Assembly (NCBI GenBank): GCA_964523945.1
Contig: CAZGBU010000109.1
Location: forward strand, 1-6,610
From: CAKTOF01 sp964523945
GTDB taxonomy: Bacteria > Bacillota > Clostridia > Oscillospirales > Oscillospiraceae
Direction of reading: 5' to 3'
Length of the DNA stretch: 6,610 nucleotides
In this document: in pieces, positions 1 to 5,974 of the stretch
Numbering within the stretch: position 1 is the first letter of the stretch
How the letters are laid out: every line of letters starts with the position of its first letter
Program-made: the position numbers and the translations under genes
Notes under the pieces: generated by a model
Databases searched by the model: none
What the model saw: the letters and a program-made list of their open reading frames with translations, nothing else
Told to the model about the DNA's origin: nothing

Positions 1-567
1 GCAGGTCAGATAATTCTCCGCGTCGGCAAGCGGCATCCGATGGATAATCAGTTCAAAGTAGGCGTTGAACATTCCAGTGACCAGAATGTGTTCCAGGTTT
101 GAGTCGATGTCCGGAGAGGGATGCCCCAGTTCTGCCAAAACCGCCTGATAGGCATGGGTCGCATCGATTTCAGCCTCGACCATCTCGTCGATCATACCGG
201 CAAAGCGCGTACCGTCTGCGCAGCACAGCAGAAGCCGGAATTCATCCGGATGGTCATAGGCATAGTGGAGGATCTCGAGCATAGCATCGCCCGAAATTGT
301 GCTGAGATTTTCCGGCTGCCGTTCATGCGGAAGCGCAGCAAATTCAGCCTGCGCACGCAGAAATCGGGTGAGGACATAGGTATAGTGCGGCTCGACCAGC
401 GCGCTGAACAGCTCGGCCTTGCTGGAAAAGTAGCCGTAAAATGCACCGGTTGTCAGCCCGGCGCTGCGAACAATGCTACGCAGTGAGGCGGACAGATACC
501 CATTCTCCAGAAATTCGCTGCGTGCAGCGGTCAAAATGCGCTCCAGTGCGGCAGTAGATTCAGGCAT
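1..567 (-). CDS. TetR/AcrR-family transcriptional regulator (3' end beyond window)
   Basis: Probable ligand-responsive DNA-binding repressor. The minus frame is open from the start to the window edge (189 codons, no stop), so only the last residues are missing if it has the usual TetR length of about 190-220. The N-terminal domain is typical: a RILTAARSEF helix at residues 10-19, then a helix-turn-helix at about 26-49 ending in the family signature GAFYGYFSSKAELF (41-54). The C-terminal ligand/dimer domain (about 60-189) includes DEFRLLLCCADGTRF (108-122) and is too divergent to predict the ligand. I chose the ATG at 567 because GGGG (577-580) lies 9 nt upstream. The in-frame ATG at 576 directly abuts that GGGG and is less likely. 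The gene has its own promoter and a palindromic operator at its 5' end, which suggests autorepression. Its target genes may lie beyond the left edge. The family is certain; the function is unknown. Confidence 0.9.
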   Translation of the reverse strand, partial: MPESTAALERILTAARSEFLENGYLSASLRSIVRSAGLTTGAFYGYFSSKAELFSALVEPHYTYVLTRFLRAQAEFAALPHERQPENLSTISGDAMLEILHYAYDHPDEFRLLLCCADGTRFAGMIDEMVEAEIDATHAYQAVLAELGHPSPDIDSNLEHILVTGMFNAYFELIIHRMPLADAENYLTC

Positions 568-595
568 CTCATCCATCCCCACACAATAATTAATG

Positions 596-624
596 TATAA
601 CACCGCAATATAACACCGTTATAT
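596..624 (-). promoter_or_regulatory. Probable TetR operator (palindrome plus partial second copy)
   Basis: Positions 608-624 read ATATAACACCGTTATAT, a perfect 7-bp inverted repeat around a 3-bp centre. Its left portion TATAACACCG (609-618) recurs at 596-605, giving a 13-bp-period direct repeat; the right arm of that second copy is degenerate. The palindrome lies a few bases downstream of the predicted transcription start (near 627), between the promoter and the tetR-like start. Palindromes of this size in this position are the usual TetR-family operators, so binding of the adjacent regulator and steric repression are inferred. Confidence 0.75.
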
Positions 625-633
625 CTGGACAGC

Positions 634-662
634 ATTATACCGCGGCCGCGCACGCTTGTCAA
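634..662 (-). promoter_or_regulatory. Consensus sigma-A promoter of the TetR-family gene
   Basis: On the minus strand a perfect -35 box TTGACA (662-657) is separated by exactly 17 nt from a perfect -10 box TATAAT (639-634). The predicted transcription start is near 627, giving a leader of about 50-60 nt. A full-consensus promoter is expected to be very strong unless repressed, which fits the operator immediately downstream. Confidence 0.88.
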
Positions 663-677
663 GCGGTGCAGCCGCGG
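640..677 (-). other. Long GC-rich hairpin overlapping the promoter spacer and -35 box
   Basis: The arms 640-646 (CCGCGGC) and 671-677 (GCCGCGG) pair over 7 bp. The interior adds GCA/TGC (650-652 with 667-669) and CGCTT/AAGCG (653-657 with 661-665) around a 3-nt loop. It begins 13 nt after the stop codon of the upstream COG2509-family gene, where a terminator would be expected, but no T-tract follows in the minus direction. It is therefore not a canonical intrinsic terminator. It may be a weak terminator, a 3' mRNA stabiliser, or a DNA structure affecting the promoter it overlaps. Confidence 0.6.
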
Positions 678-689
678 AAAAGCGAGAAT

Positions 690-2258
690 TCAGGCGCGGC
701 AGTCCAGCAGGGCCTCGGCGCAGCGCATACCGTCGACGGCGGCAGAGATAATCCCGCCTGCATAGCCGGCTCCCTCGCCGCACGGATACAGGCCGCGCAG
801 CGCCGATTGCATTGTCTGGTCGCGCACAATGCGAACCGGTGAGGACGAACGCGTCTCCGGTGCAGTCAGTACGGCGTCAGGGGCGTCAAAGCCGCGCAGC
901 TTTTTCCCAAGCGCCGGGATGGCTCGTCCGAGCGTGTCCGTGATGCGCGGCGGCAGAACGTCGTGCAGATCACACGGCGTGACGCCGGGCCGGTAGCTCG
1001 GCTGCACGCCCGGGAATATGGTCGTCGGCCGGTGCGTGAGAAAGTCGCCGACGGTCTGTGCCGGTGCAAAATATCGTTCCCCGCCGAGATGGAATGCCGC
1101 CTGCTCGATCTCGCGCTGCCAGCGCAAGCCGGCAAGCGGATCGCGGGCGGGGAAGTCCGCCGGATGAAGCGTGACCAGCAGCGCGCTGTTTGCATTTTTG
1201 CCGTCACGCGCGGCGCAGCTCATGCCATTGGTAACGACGCCGCCCGGCTCGGATGCAGCTGCAACAACATACCCGCCGGGACACATGCAGAACGTATAGG
1301 CCGAGCTGCCGTCGTCCAGATGGCATGACAGACGATAGCTGGCCGGCGGCAGGAGCGCCGCCGCTTCTCCATACTGCGCATAGTTAATCAGCGGCTGCGA
1401 ATGCTCGATGCGGACACCCATTGAAAACGCCTTCTGCTCCATTGGCACGCCGGCGGCATGCAGCGAGTACACCGTATCGCGCGCGCTGTGGCCAATCGCC
1501 AGAATCAAATCGGAGCAGGGGATGGCCCCATCTGTTGTCACCGCGCCGGCGACGGCACCATTTGTACATTCCAGCGAAACCAGGCGCGAGTCGTACCGGA
1601 TCTCGCCGCCCAGTGTGCGAATGCGATGGTCGAGCTGCTCCACGATACCGGCGAGTATATCCGTGCCGACATGCGGCATTGCGTCGTAGAGAATCTGCTC
1701 CGGTGCGCCGGCACGATGGAGCTGCTGCAGCACCCATTCAATGCGTGGGTCATGCGTGCCGGTATTCAGCTTGCCGTCAGAAAATGTGCCGGCCCCGCCC
1801 GCGCCGAACTGCACATTGCATTCCGGGTCAAGTGTACCGCCGCGCCAGAACGCGTCGACTTTCTGCTGCCGCGTACGCACATCGCTGCCACGCTCCAGGA
1901 TGATCGGCTGCGCGCCAGCCTCGGCGAGGACCAGCGCGGCAAACATACCGGCCGGCCCGAACCCGACGACCACGGGCCGGCGCAACCCAGCCGGTGCGGC
2001 TGGAATCCTGTAATGAAACGGCTCTGCGCGGGAGATGTTTGCGCGCTTTGTATGCAGCGCGCGTTTTTCATCCGGCACGGTCACATCGACGGTGTAGACA
2101 AGACGAATCTGATCTTTTTTTCGTGCGTCAATGGATTTGCGGCGAATGGTCAGCGTCAGAATCTGGGCGGGCGCACAGTGCAGCGCCGCAGCCGCGCGAT
2201 CGGCCAGCAGCGTCTCCGGCTCGCCAGGAGCAAGTGTCAGGGAACGGATGCGGATCAT
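690..2258 (-). CDS. COG2509-type FAD-dependent dehydrogenase/oxidoreductase
   Basis: Predicted soluble flavoprotein of 522 residues, about full length for the COG2509 family, whose physiological substrate is not established. Residues 1-88 form the family's small N-terminal domain. The FAD dinucleotide-binding fold starts at 96 with VVVGFGPAG (G99, G101, G104) and ends with an acidic residue at E122 (ILERG). Other recognisable segments are NVQFGAGGAGTFSDGKLNTG (148-167), LILAIGHSARD (251-261) and a C-terminal FAD-contacting GEGAGYAGGIISAAVDG (494-510). A longer reading from 2315 is open, but I chose the ATG at 2258. GGGAGG (2271-2266) lies 7 nt upstream, and this ATG overlaps the stop of the preceding gene as ATGA (2258-2255), the classic arrangement for translational coupling. 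It is therefore the second gene of an operon with the BaiN-like flavoprotein. The family is confident; the biochemical role is open. Confidence 0.93.
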   Translation of the reverse strand: MIRIRSLTLAPGEPETLLADRAAAALHCAPAQILTLTIRRKSIDARKKDQIRLVYTVDVTVPDEKRALHTKRANISRAEPFHYRIPAAPAGLRRPVVVGFGPAGMFAALVLAEAGAQPIILERGSDVRTRQQKVDAFWRGGTLDPECNVQFGAGGAGTFSDGKLNTGTHDPRIEWVLQQLHRAGAPEQILYDAMPHVGTDILAGIVEQLDHRIRTLGGEIRYDSRLVSLECTNGAVAGAVTTDGAIPCSDLILAIGHSARDTVYSLHAAGVPMEQKAFSMGVRIEHSQPLINYAQYGEAAALLPPASYRLSCHLDDGSSAYTFCMCPGGYVVAAASEPGGVVTNGMSCAARDGKNANSALLVTLHPADFPARDPLAGLRWQREIEQAAFHLGGERYFAPAQTVGDFLTHRPTTIFPGVQPSYRPGVTPCDLHDVLPPRITDTLGRAIPALGKKLRGFDAPDAVLTAPETRSSSPVRIVRDQTMQSALRGLYPCGEGAGYAGGIISAAVDGMRCAEALLDCRA

Positions 2259-3475
2259 ATGGCTTCCTCCCGGTGCAGCAGCTGGCCGGCCAGGCGGCCG
2301 GACGACCAGGCCCACTGCAGATTGTACCCCCCGCAGTCACCGTCAACGTCAAGTACCTCACCGCAGGCGTAAAGACCGGGGATCAAAAGGCTCTCAAGCG
2401 TCTGCGGGTCAAACTGACTGCCAACTGCGCCGCCGGCAGTGACCTGCGCGCCGTCGAATCCCATCGTGCCAGTGACGGGCAGACGGAACGCTTTGACCGA
2501 TGCGGAGACAGCACGCAGCGCAGCATCGTCCAGCGTCGGAACCGGCTGAGAGAGCGGAATACCTGCATGCCGGATCAGCACGCGTCCGAGACGGTTGTGC
2601 ACAACGCCGGTCAACAGGTCTTCCGCCGTCAGCGCAGGCAGGCGGCGGCAGCGCTCATAAAGCAGTGCTTCGAGCGCGGACGCAGGCATCAGCGGCATCA
2701 GGTCGAGCGTCAATTCACATGCGCCGGCACGGCGCGCTGCTTCACGGGAGAGGTCAAATACGGCGGACCCGCTGACGCCATAGTCGGTGAACTGTACCTC
2801 CCCGCCGGAGCATGCAAGCACTGCGCCGCCGGCAGTCAGTGTCAGGTCTGCCTCAGCGCGTACCCCCTTCAGTGCGCGCACCGGTTCCGGGGCGGTTCTG
2901 AGCTGGACGAGTGACGGCGTCAGCGCGGTCGCGCTGTGGCCAAGCATACGCAGCAGACGAACGCCGCTGTCCGTCCCGCCGAGCTTTGCGCCGGCGGGTC
3001 CGCCGCAGGCGACAATCAGGCGGTCCGCACGGTATGTTTTACCGTTGCTTTCGACAGAAAAACCGCCCTTTGTGCGTCGGACTGACGTGACCTCTGCGCC
3101 GCAGAGCAGCTCGACGCCTGCTTGGGCGAGTGCAAAGCGCAGTACGTCGCCGACGCTGTTGGCACTGTCGGAGAAGGGATAGACGCGTCCGGATTCCTCG
3201 GCAACCGTCACAAGCCCGAGCCGGGAGAAAAATTCCAGCGTCTGCGCTGCACCGAATTCGTGCAGCGCATGCAGCAATGCCGGTGTCTCTGTGTGATAGA
3301 ACCGGTCATCCTGGTTCAAATTAGTCAGATTGCACCGCCCGTTGCCGGTTGCGAGCAGCTTACGCCCGGCGCGGGCCTGCCGCTCAAGCAGTATTACACG
3401 GCAGCGCGGCTTTTCCGCCGCGGTCAGGGCAGCCATCATGCCGGATGCGCCGGCGCCGATTACGATCACGTCCAT
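2255..3475 (-). CDS. BaiN/HI0933 (YhiN)-family NAD(P)/FAD-dependent oxidoreductase
   Basis: Soluble flavoprotein of 406 residues, full length for the HI0933/YhiN family (often labelled aminoacetone oxidase family or BaiN). The Rossmann FAD motif VIGAGASG starts at residue 5 (G7, G9, G12). It is followed by E31 for the FAD ribose, the family hallmark GRKLLATGNGRCNLTN (37-52), GRVYPFSDSANSV (96-108), IVACGGPAG (154-162), TDYGVSGSAVFDLS (230-243), VTAGGA (345-350) and the C-terminal GEVLDVDGDCGGYN (372-385). The ATG at 3475 has GAGGTGGG (3486-3479) upstream at suitable spacing. A BaiN homologue has been implicated in bile-acid 7-dehydroxylation in Clostridium scindens, but the family occurs in many bacteria without that pathway and no bai genes are seen here, so that role should not be transferred. 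First gene of a two-gene operon with its own promoter. Confidence 0.94.
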   Translation of the reverse strand: MDVIVIGAGASGMMAALTAAEKPRCRVILLERQARAGRKLLATGNGRCNLTNLNQDDRFYHTETPALLHALHEFGAAQTLEFFSRLGLVTVAEESGRVYPFSDSANSVGDVLRFALAQAGVELLCGAEVTSVRRTKGGFSVESNGKTYRADRLIVACGGPAGAKLGGTDSGVRLLRMLGHSATALTPSLVQLRTAPEPVRALKGVRAEADLTLTAGGAVLACSGGEVQFTDYGVSGSAVFDLSREAARRAGACELTLDLMPLMPASALEALLYERCRRLPALTAEDLLTGVVHNRLGRVLIRHAGIPLSQPVPTLDDAALRAVSASVKAFRLPVTGTMGFDGAQVTAGGAVGSQFDPQTLESLLIPGLYACGEVLDVDGDCGGYNLQWAWSSGRLAGQLLHREEAI

Positions 3476-3499
3476 TGTCCCACCTCATTCGTGACACTG

Positions 3500-3528
3500 A
3501 TTGTAGCATACACAGCAGAAAAGAACAA
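3500..3528 (-). promoter_or_regulatory. Probable extended -10 promoter of the BaiN-like/COG2509 operon
   Basis: On the minus strand, TACAAT (3505-3500) is preceded by TATGC, giving the extended -10 arrangement TGN-TACAAT. A weak -35 TTGTTC (3528-3523) lies 17 nt upstream. The predicted start near 3493 leaves a leader of about 18 nt to the ATG at 3475, just enough to hold the ribosome site. Its position right after the upstream terminator supports an independent transcription unit. Confidence 0.65.
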
Positions 3529-3529
3529 C

Positions 3530-3557
3530 AAAAAACCGGGGCGCATGGGCGCCCCGG
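3530..3557 (-). terminator. Intrinsic terminator of the nfnAB operon
   Basis: The inverted repeat CCGGGGCGC (3536-3544) / GCGCCCCGG (3549-3557) forms a perfect 9-bp GC-rich stem with a 4-nt loop. On the minus strand it is followed at once by six T residues (3535-3530) and further T-rich sequence. It starts 9 nt after the nfnB stop codon. No T-tract follows on the plus strand, so it acts in the minus direction. Confidence 0.95.
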
Positions 3558-3566
3558 CTGCCGCTG

Positions 3567-4961
3567 TTATGTATTGGCGTTCAGTTTTTCCGCAATGGCT
3601 TTTGCGGCGCGTTTGCCAGCGCCCATCGCCAGAATCACCGTTGCTGCACCGGTGACGGCGTCGCCGCCGGCGTAGACGTTTTCCAGGCTGGTCTGCATGG
3701 TTTCTTCATCGACGACAAAGCAGCCATGGGAGTTGATCTCGATTGTCGGATCAGCCATGCGAATGAGCGGGTTGGGGCTGGTACCAAGTGCCATGATGAC
3801 CGTGTCGACTTCGATGGAGAATGTAGAATCCGGCACCTCAATCGGACGGCGGCGTCCCTTTTCATCCGGTTCGCCCAGCTCCATTTTCACGCAGGCAAGC
3901 CCGGTCGCATGGCCCATTCCGGCGCCATCGATGACGGCCGTCGGATTGGTCAGGAAGTGAAACTGGATGCCTTCTTCCATCGCGTGATGGACTTCCTCGG
4001 CACGCGCAGGCATTTCGGCCTGTGAGCGGCGATAAATCAAATGTACCTCGGCGCCGGTGCGACGTGCGCAGCGCGCCGCATCCATCGCAACGTTGCCGCC
4101 GCCAACGACGGCAACCGACTGGCTCTTGATGAGCGGCGTATCATACTCGGCCTGCCAGGCGTGCATCAGGTTGATCCGGGTCAGGTACTCGTTGGCGGAA
4201 TAGACGCCGGCCAGTCCCTCGCCCGGTATGTTCATGAACTTCGGAAGTCCCGCGCCGGTGGCAAGGAAAATCGCCTTGTAGCCGGCATCGAAAATCTCCT
4301 GCAGTGTCATCGCGCGGCCAACAACCATGTTGGTGCGGATGTCCACGCCGAGTGAGCGCAGATCCGCCTCTGTCCGCTTGACGATCGCCTTCGGCAGACG
4401 AAACTCCGGGATACCATAGACCAGCACGCCGCCGATGGTGTGAAACGCCTCGAAAATCGTCACGGCATATCCCTGTTGCGACAGGTCATACGCGCATGTC
4501 AGACCAGCCGGGCCGGAGCCAATGACCGCAACATGAGTATAGTTGGCCGGAAGGGAAGGCAACGCCGGCTCGGGATGGTGCTCAAGGTGCCAGTCGGCGA
4601 CAAAACGTTCCAGTCGGCCGATGGCAACTGGTTCACCTTTGACGCCGCGCACGCATTTGGACTCGCACTGCGTTTCCTGCGGACAGACGCGTCCGGAGAT
4701 CGCCGGCAGTCCGTTGGTAGAAGTGATGATCTGATAGGCACCTTCAAAGTCGCCCGCAGCAACCTTGGCAATGAACTCCGGGATCCGGACGTTGACCGGG
4801 CAGCCCTGCACACAGGCCGGCTTTTTGCACTGCAGGCAGCGACCGGCCTCTTTCCTTGCCATCTCCTCGGAATAGTCCAGCGCCACCTCATCAAAGCAGC
4901 GTGAGCGCACAATGGGGTCGCGCTCGGGCATCGGGGTGCGCGGTGAAGTCATATCAGCCAT
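3567..4961 (-). CDS. nfnB: NfnB: NADPH-binding GltD-like subunit of ferredoxin:NADP+ oxidoreductase
   Basis: Large subunit (464 residues) of the electron-bifurcating complex that couples NADPH, NADH and ferredoxin, by homology to clostridial/Thermotoga Nfn and archaeal SudA; annotation pipelines often call it glutamate synthase small chain (GltA). The N-terminal iron-sulfur domain has C42-x2-C45-x4-C50-x3-C54 and C93, C99, C103, for two [4Fe-4S] clusters. E96 in CPQE lies beside the second set, where Nfn enzymes are reported to use a glutamate ligand. The FAD motif VIGSGPAG is at 146-153. The NADPH motif VVGGGNVAMD is at 285-294, with R311/R312 in YRR for the 2'-phosphate. A C-terminal FAD segment is at about 430-450 (YAGGDAVTGAATVILAMGAG). 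The ATG at 4961 has GGAGG (4974-4970) 8 nt upstream and overlaps the nfnA stop by 8 bp. The adjacent nfnA decides the assignment over true glutamate synthase GltD. Confidence 0.92.
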   Translation of the reverse strand: MADMTSPRTPMPERDPIVRSRCFDEVALDYSEEMARKEAGRCLQCKKPACVQGCPVNVRIPEFIAKVAAGDFEGAYQIITSTNGLPAISGRVCPQETQCESKCVRGVKGEPVAIGRLERFVADWHLEHHPEPALPSLPANYTHVAVIGSGPAGLTCAYDLSQQGYAVTIFEAFHTIGGVLVYGIPEFRLPKAIVKRTEADLRSLGVDIRTNMVVGRAMTLQEIFDAGYKAIFLATGAGLPKFMNIPGEGLAGVYSANEYLTRINLMHAWQAEYDTPLIKSQSVAVVGGGNVAMDAARCARRTGAEVHLIYRRSQAEMPARAEEVHHAMEEGIQFHFLTNPTAVIDGAGMGHATGLACVKMELGEPDEKGRRRPIEVPDSTFSIEVDTVIMALGTSPNPLIRMADPTIEINSHGCFVVDEETMQTSLENVYAGGDAVTGAATVILAMGAGKRAAKAIAEKLNANT

Positions 4962-5832
4962 TGCTTACGCCTCCTTTTGCAATCTCCTCAGCCATTTTAT
5001 CCATGCGGCATTTGTGGGCGTGCATGGCTTTTGCGATGTTTTCCTGTTCGCGATAGACGCCGTTACGCACAATCAGCTCGTCATAGTCAACCAGATAGCC
5101 GTCGAAATCCGGGCCGTCGACACAGGCAAATTTGGTCTCGCCGCCGACGTTGACACGGCATCCGCCGCACATGCCGGTGCCGTCTACCATGATCGGGTTG
5201 AGCGAGACGATTGTCTTCAGGTGATAGGGAAGCGTGACCTGAGAGATGGCCCGCATCATCGGGATCGGGCCGATCGCGATCGCCAGGTCATACGGCTGAC
5301 CGGCCTCGAGCAGTTCTGCAAGCTTGTTGGACACAAAGCCCTTTTCGCCATAGGTGCCATCGTCGGTCGTGATATACAGGTTGTCGCAGTTGCGCCGGAA
5401 GCTGCTTTCGAGAAAGACCAGCTCCTTGGTACGGAAGCCGACAATCACGTCGACAGGAATGCCCTGCTGATGCAGTGCCTTGGCCTGCGGGAAAGCGATG
5501 GCGCAGCCGACGCCGCCGCCAATGACGATCACGCGCTTGGCGTCGCCAATCTCCGTCGGGTTGCCAAGCGGGCCGACCATATCGAGGATGTTGTCGCCCG
5601 ATACAAGCTCGTCGAGCTTCTGCGTGCTCAATCCCACCCGCTGGTACATGATCGTGACCGTGCCGCGCACGGTATCGTAGTCGGCAATGGTGAGCGGGAT
5701 ACGCTCGCCGTATTCATCCACACGAAGGATGATAAACTGACCCGGCTGCGCCTTGCGTGCGATTTCAGGGCACTTGACTTCCATCAGCGAGACCGTCGGG
5801 TTCAGGATGCGCTTTGTCACAATGGTTGGCAT
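4954..5832 (-). CDS. nfnA: NfnA: FAD/NAD-binding [2Fe-2S] subunit of ferredoxin:NADP+ oxidoreductase
   Basis: Small subunit (292 residues) of Nfn, related to PyrK and ferredoxin-NADP reductases. It binds NADH and FAD and passes electrons through a [2Fe-2S] cluster to NfnB. Visible elements are RIPLTI (44-49) for flavin binding, the nucleotide motif VIVIGGGVGC (about 101-110), and the C-terminal cluster region D217-x4-C222-x2-C225-x11-C237. In PyrK the first position of that motif is Cys; here it is Asp, the unusual Asp/three-Cys ligation reported for Nfn/Sud enzymes. This argues for Nfn rather than a dihydroorotate dehydrogenase subunit. An upstream in-frame TTG (5847) merges with the Shine-Dalgarno sequence and was rejected. 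The ATG at 5832 has GGAGG (5845-5841) 8 nt upstream. The final residues (KGGVSNG) are encoded by the nfnB ribosome site. The gene has its own promoter and a hairpin in its leader. Also known as SudB-like. Confidence 0.93.
   Translation of the reverse strand: MPTIVTKRILNPTVSLMEVKCPEIARKAQPGQFIILRVDEYGERIPLTIADYDTVRGTVTIMYQRVGLSTQKLDELVSGDNILDMVGPLGNPTEIGDAKRVIVIGGGVGCAIAFPQAKALHQQGIPVDVIVGFRTKELVFLESSFRRNCDNLYITTDDGTYGEKGFVSNKLAELLEAGQPYDLAIAIGPIPMMRAISQVTLPYHLKTIVSLNPIMVDGTGMCGGCRVNVGGETKFACVDGPDFDGYLVDYDELIVRNGVYREQENIAKAMHAHKCRMDKMAEEIAKGGVSNG
4970..4976 (-). promoter_or_regulatory. nfnB ribosome binding site inside nfnA
   Basis: AAGGAGG (4976-4970) lies 8 nt before the nfnB ATG at 4961, inside the last codons of nfnA (Lys-Gly-Gly). 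It decides the start in favour of 4961 over the in-frame ATG at 4952. The arrangement favours re-initiation by ribosomes finishing nfnA, giving balanced subunit synthesis. Confidence 0.85.
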
Positions 5833-5854
5833 ATTGCGTTCCTCCAATGATGTA

Positions 5855-5872
5855 CGGGCTGAAAACAGCCCG
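5855..5872 (-). other. Hairpin in the nfnA 5' leader
   Basis: On the minus strand CGGGCTG-TTTT-CAGCCCG forms a perfect 7-bp stem with a T4 loop. It lies between the predicted transcription start (about 5881) and the nfnA Shine-Dalgarno (5845-5841), ending 9 nt before the latter. It lacks a T-tract, so it is not a terminator. It may stabilise the mRNA 5' end or modulate translation; no known riboswitch class is recognisable in such a short leader. Confidence 0.6.
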
Positions 5873-5887
5873 ACACAGACTATTTCT

Positions 5888-5916
5888 ATTCTAATCAGAT
5901 TGTCAACTCATGTCCA
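5888..5916 (-). promoter_or_regulatory. Sigma-A promoter of nfnAB
   Basis: On the minus strand TGGACA (5916-5911) and TAGAAT (5893-5888), each 5/6 matches to consensus, are separated by 17 nt. The predicted start is near 5881, giving a leader of about 49 nt to the ATG at 5832. A TTGACA at 5906-5901 lies inside the spacer but has no good -10 partner at 16-18 nt. The rest of the interval 5833-5974 holds only the leader hairpin and ribosome site; I see no clear terminator after the membrane-protein stop at 5975. Confidence 0.75.
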
Positions 5917-5974
5917 GTGCAAAAGTTAAGAACCGGAGGTTGAAATTGAGCAAAATGACAAACTGTGCAGGAAC

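Noticed and set aside
121..486. Plus-strand 121-codon frame, and a minus-strand 84-codon frame at 192-446
   Set aside because: Both are out-of-frame readings of the TetR-family gene, which has an intact characteristic HTH in the third minus frame and is open to the window edge.
640..677. Calling this hairpin an intrinsic terminator for the COG2509 gene
   Set aside because: The minus-strand sequence after the stem is TATAATGC with no T-run, so the defining feature is missing; it is recorded as a hairpin of uncertain role.
2258..2315. N-terminal extension of the COG2509 protein to 2315
   Set aside because: The extra 19 residues are Gly/Pro/Arg-rich and lie inside the upstream gene. The ATG at 2258 has a good ribosome site and an ATGA overlap.
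1458..2914. Plus-strand open frames of about 300 codons (1458-2372 and 1994-2914)
   Set aside because: Antisense shadows of the COG2509 and BaiN-like genes, rich in Arg/Ala/Gln with no domain signature or ribosome site.
2255..3475. Bile-acid dehydroxylation (bai) role from the BaiN family label
   Set aside because: The HI0933/BaiN family is widespread and no other bai-operon gene is visible in the window, so the pathway cannot be inferred.
3567..4961. Glutamate synthase small subunit (gltD) identity
   Set aside because: The sequence is GltD-like, but no large glutamate synthase subunit is present and the gene overlaps an NfnA-type partner with the diagnostic Asp ligand, so NfnB is favoured.
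4912..5850. 312-codon plus-strand open frame opposite nfnA
   Set aside because: It mirrors the whole of nfnA, whose product has clear motifs. Long antisense frames are expected from GC-rich third positions, and the translated sequence shows no recognisable domain or ribosome site.
5877..5906. Alternative nfnA promoter using TTGACA at 5906-5901
   Set aside because: At 16-18 nt spacing only poor -10 boxes (such as TAGTCT) are available, whereas TGGACA-17-TAGAAT fits far better.
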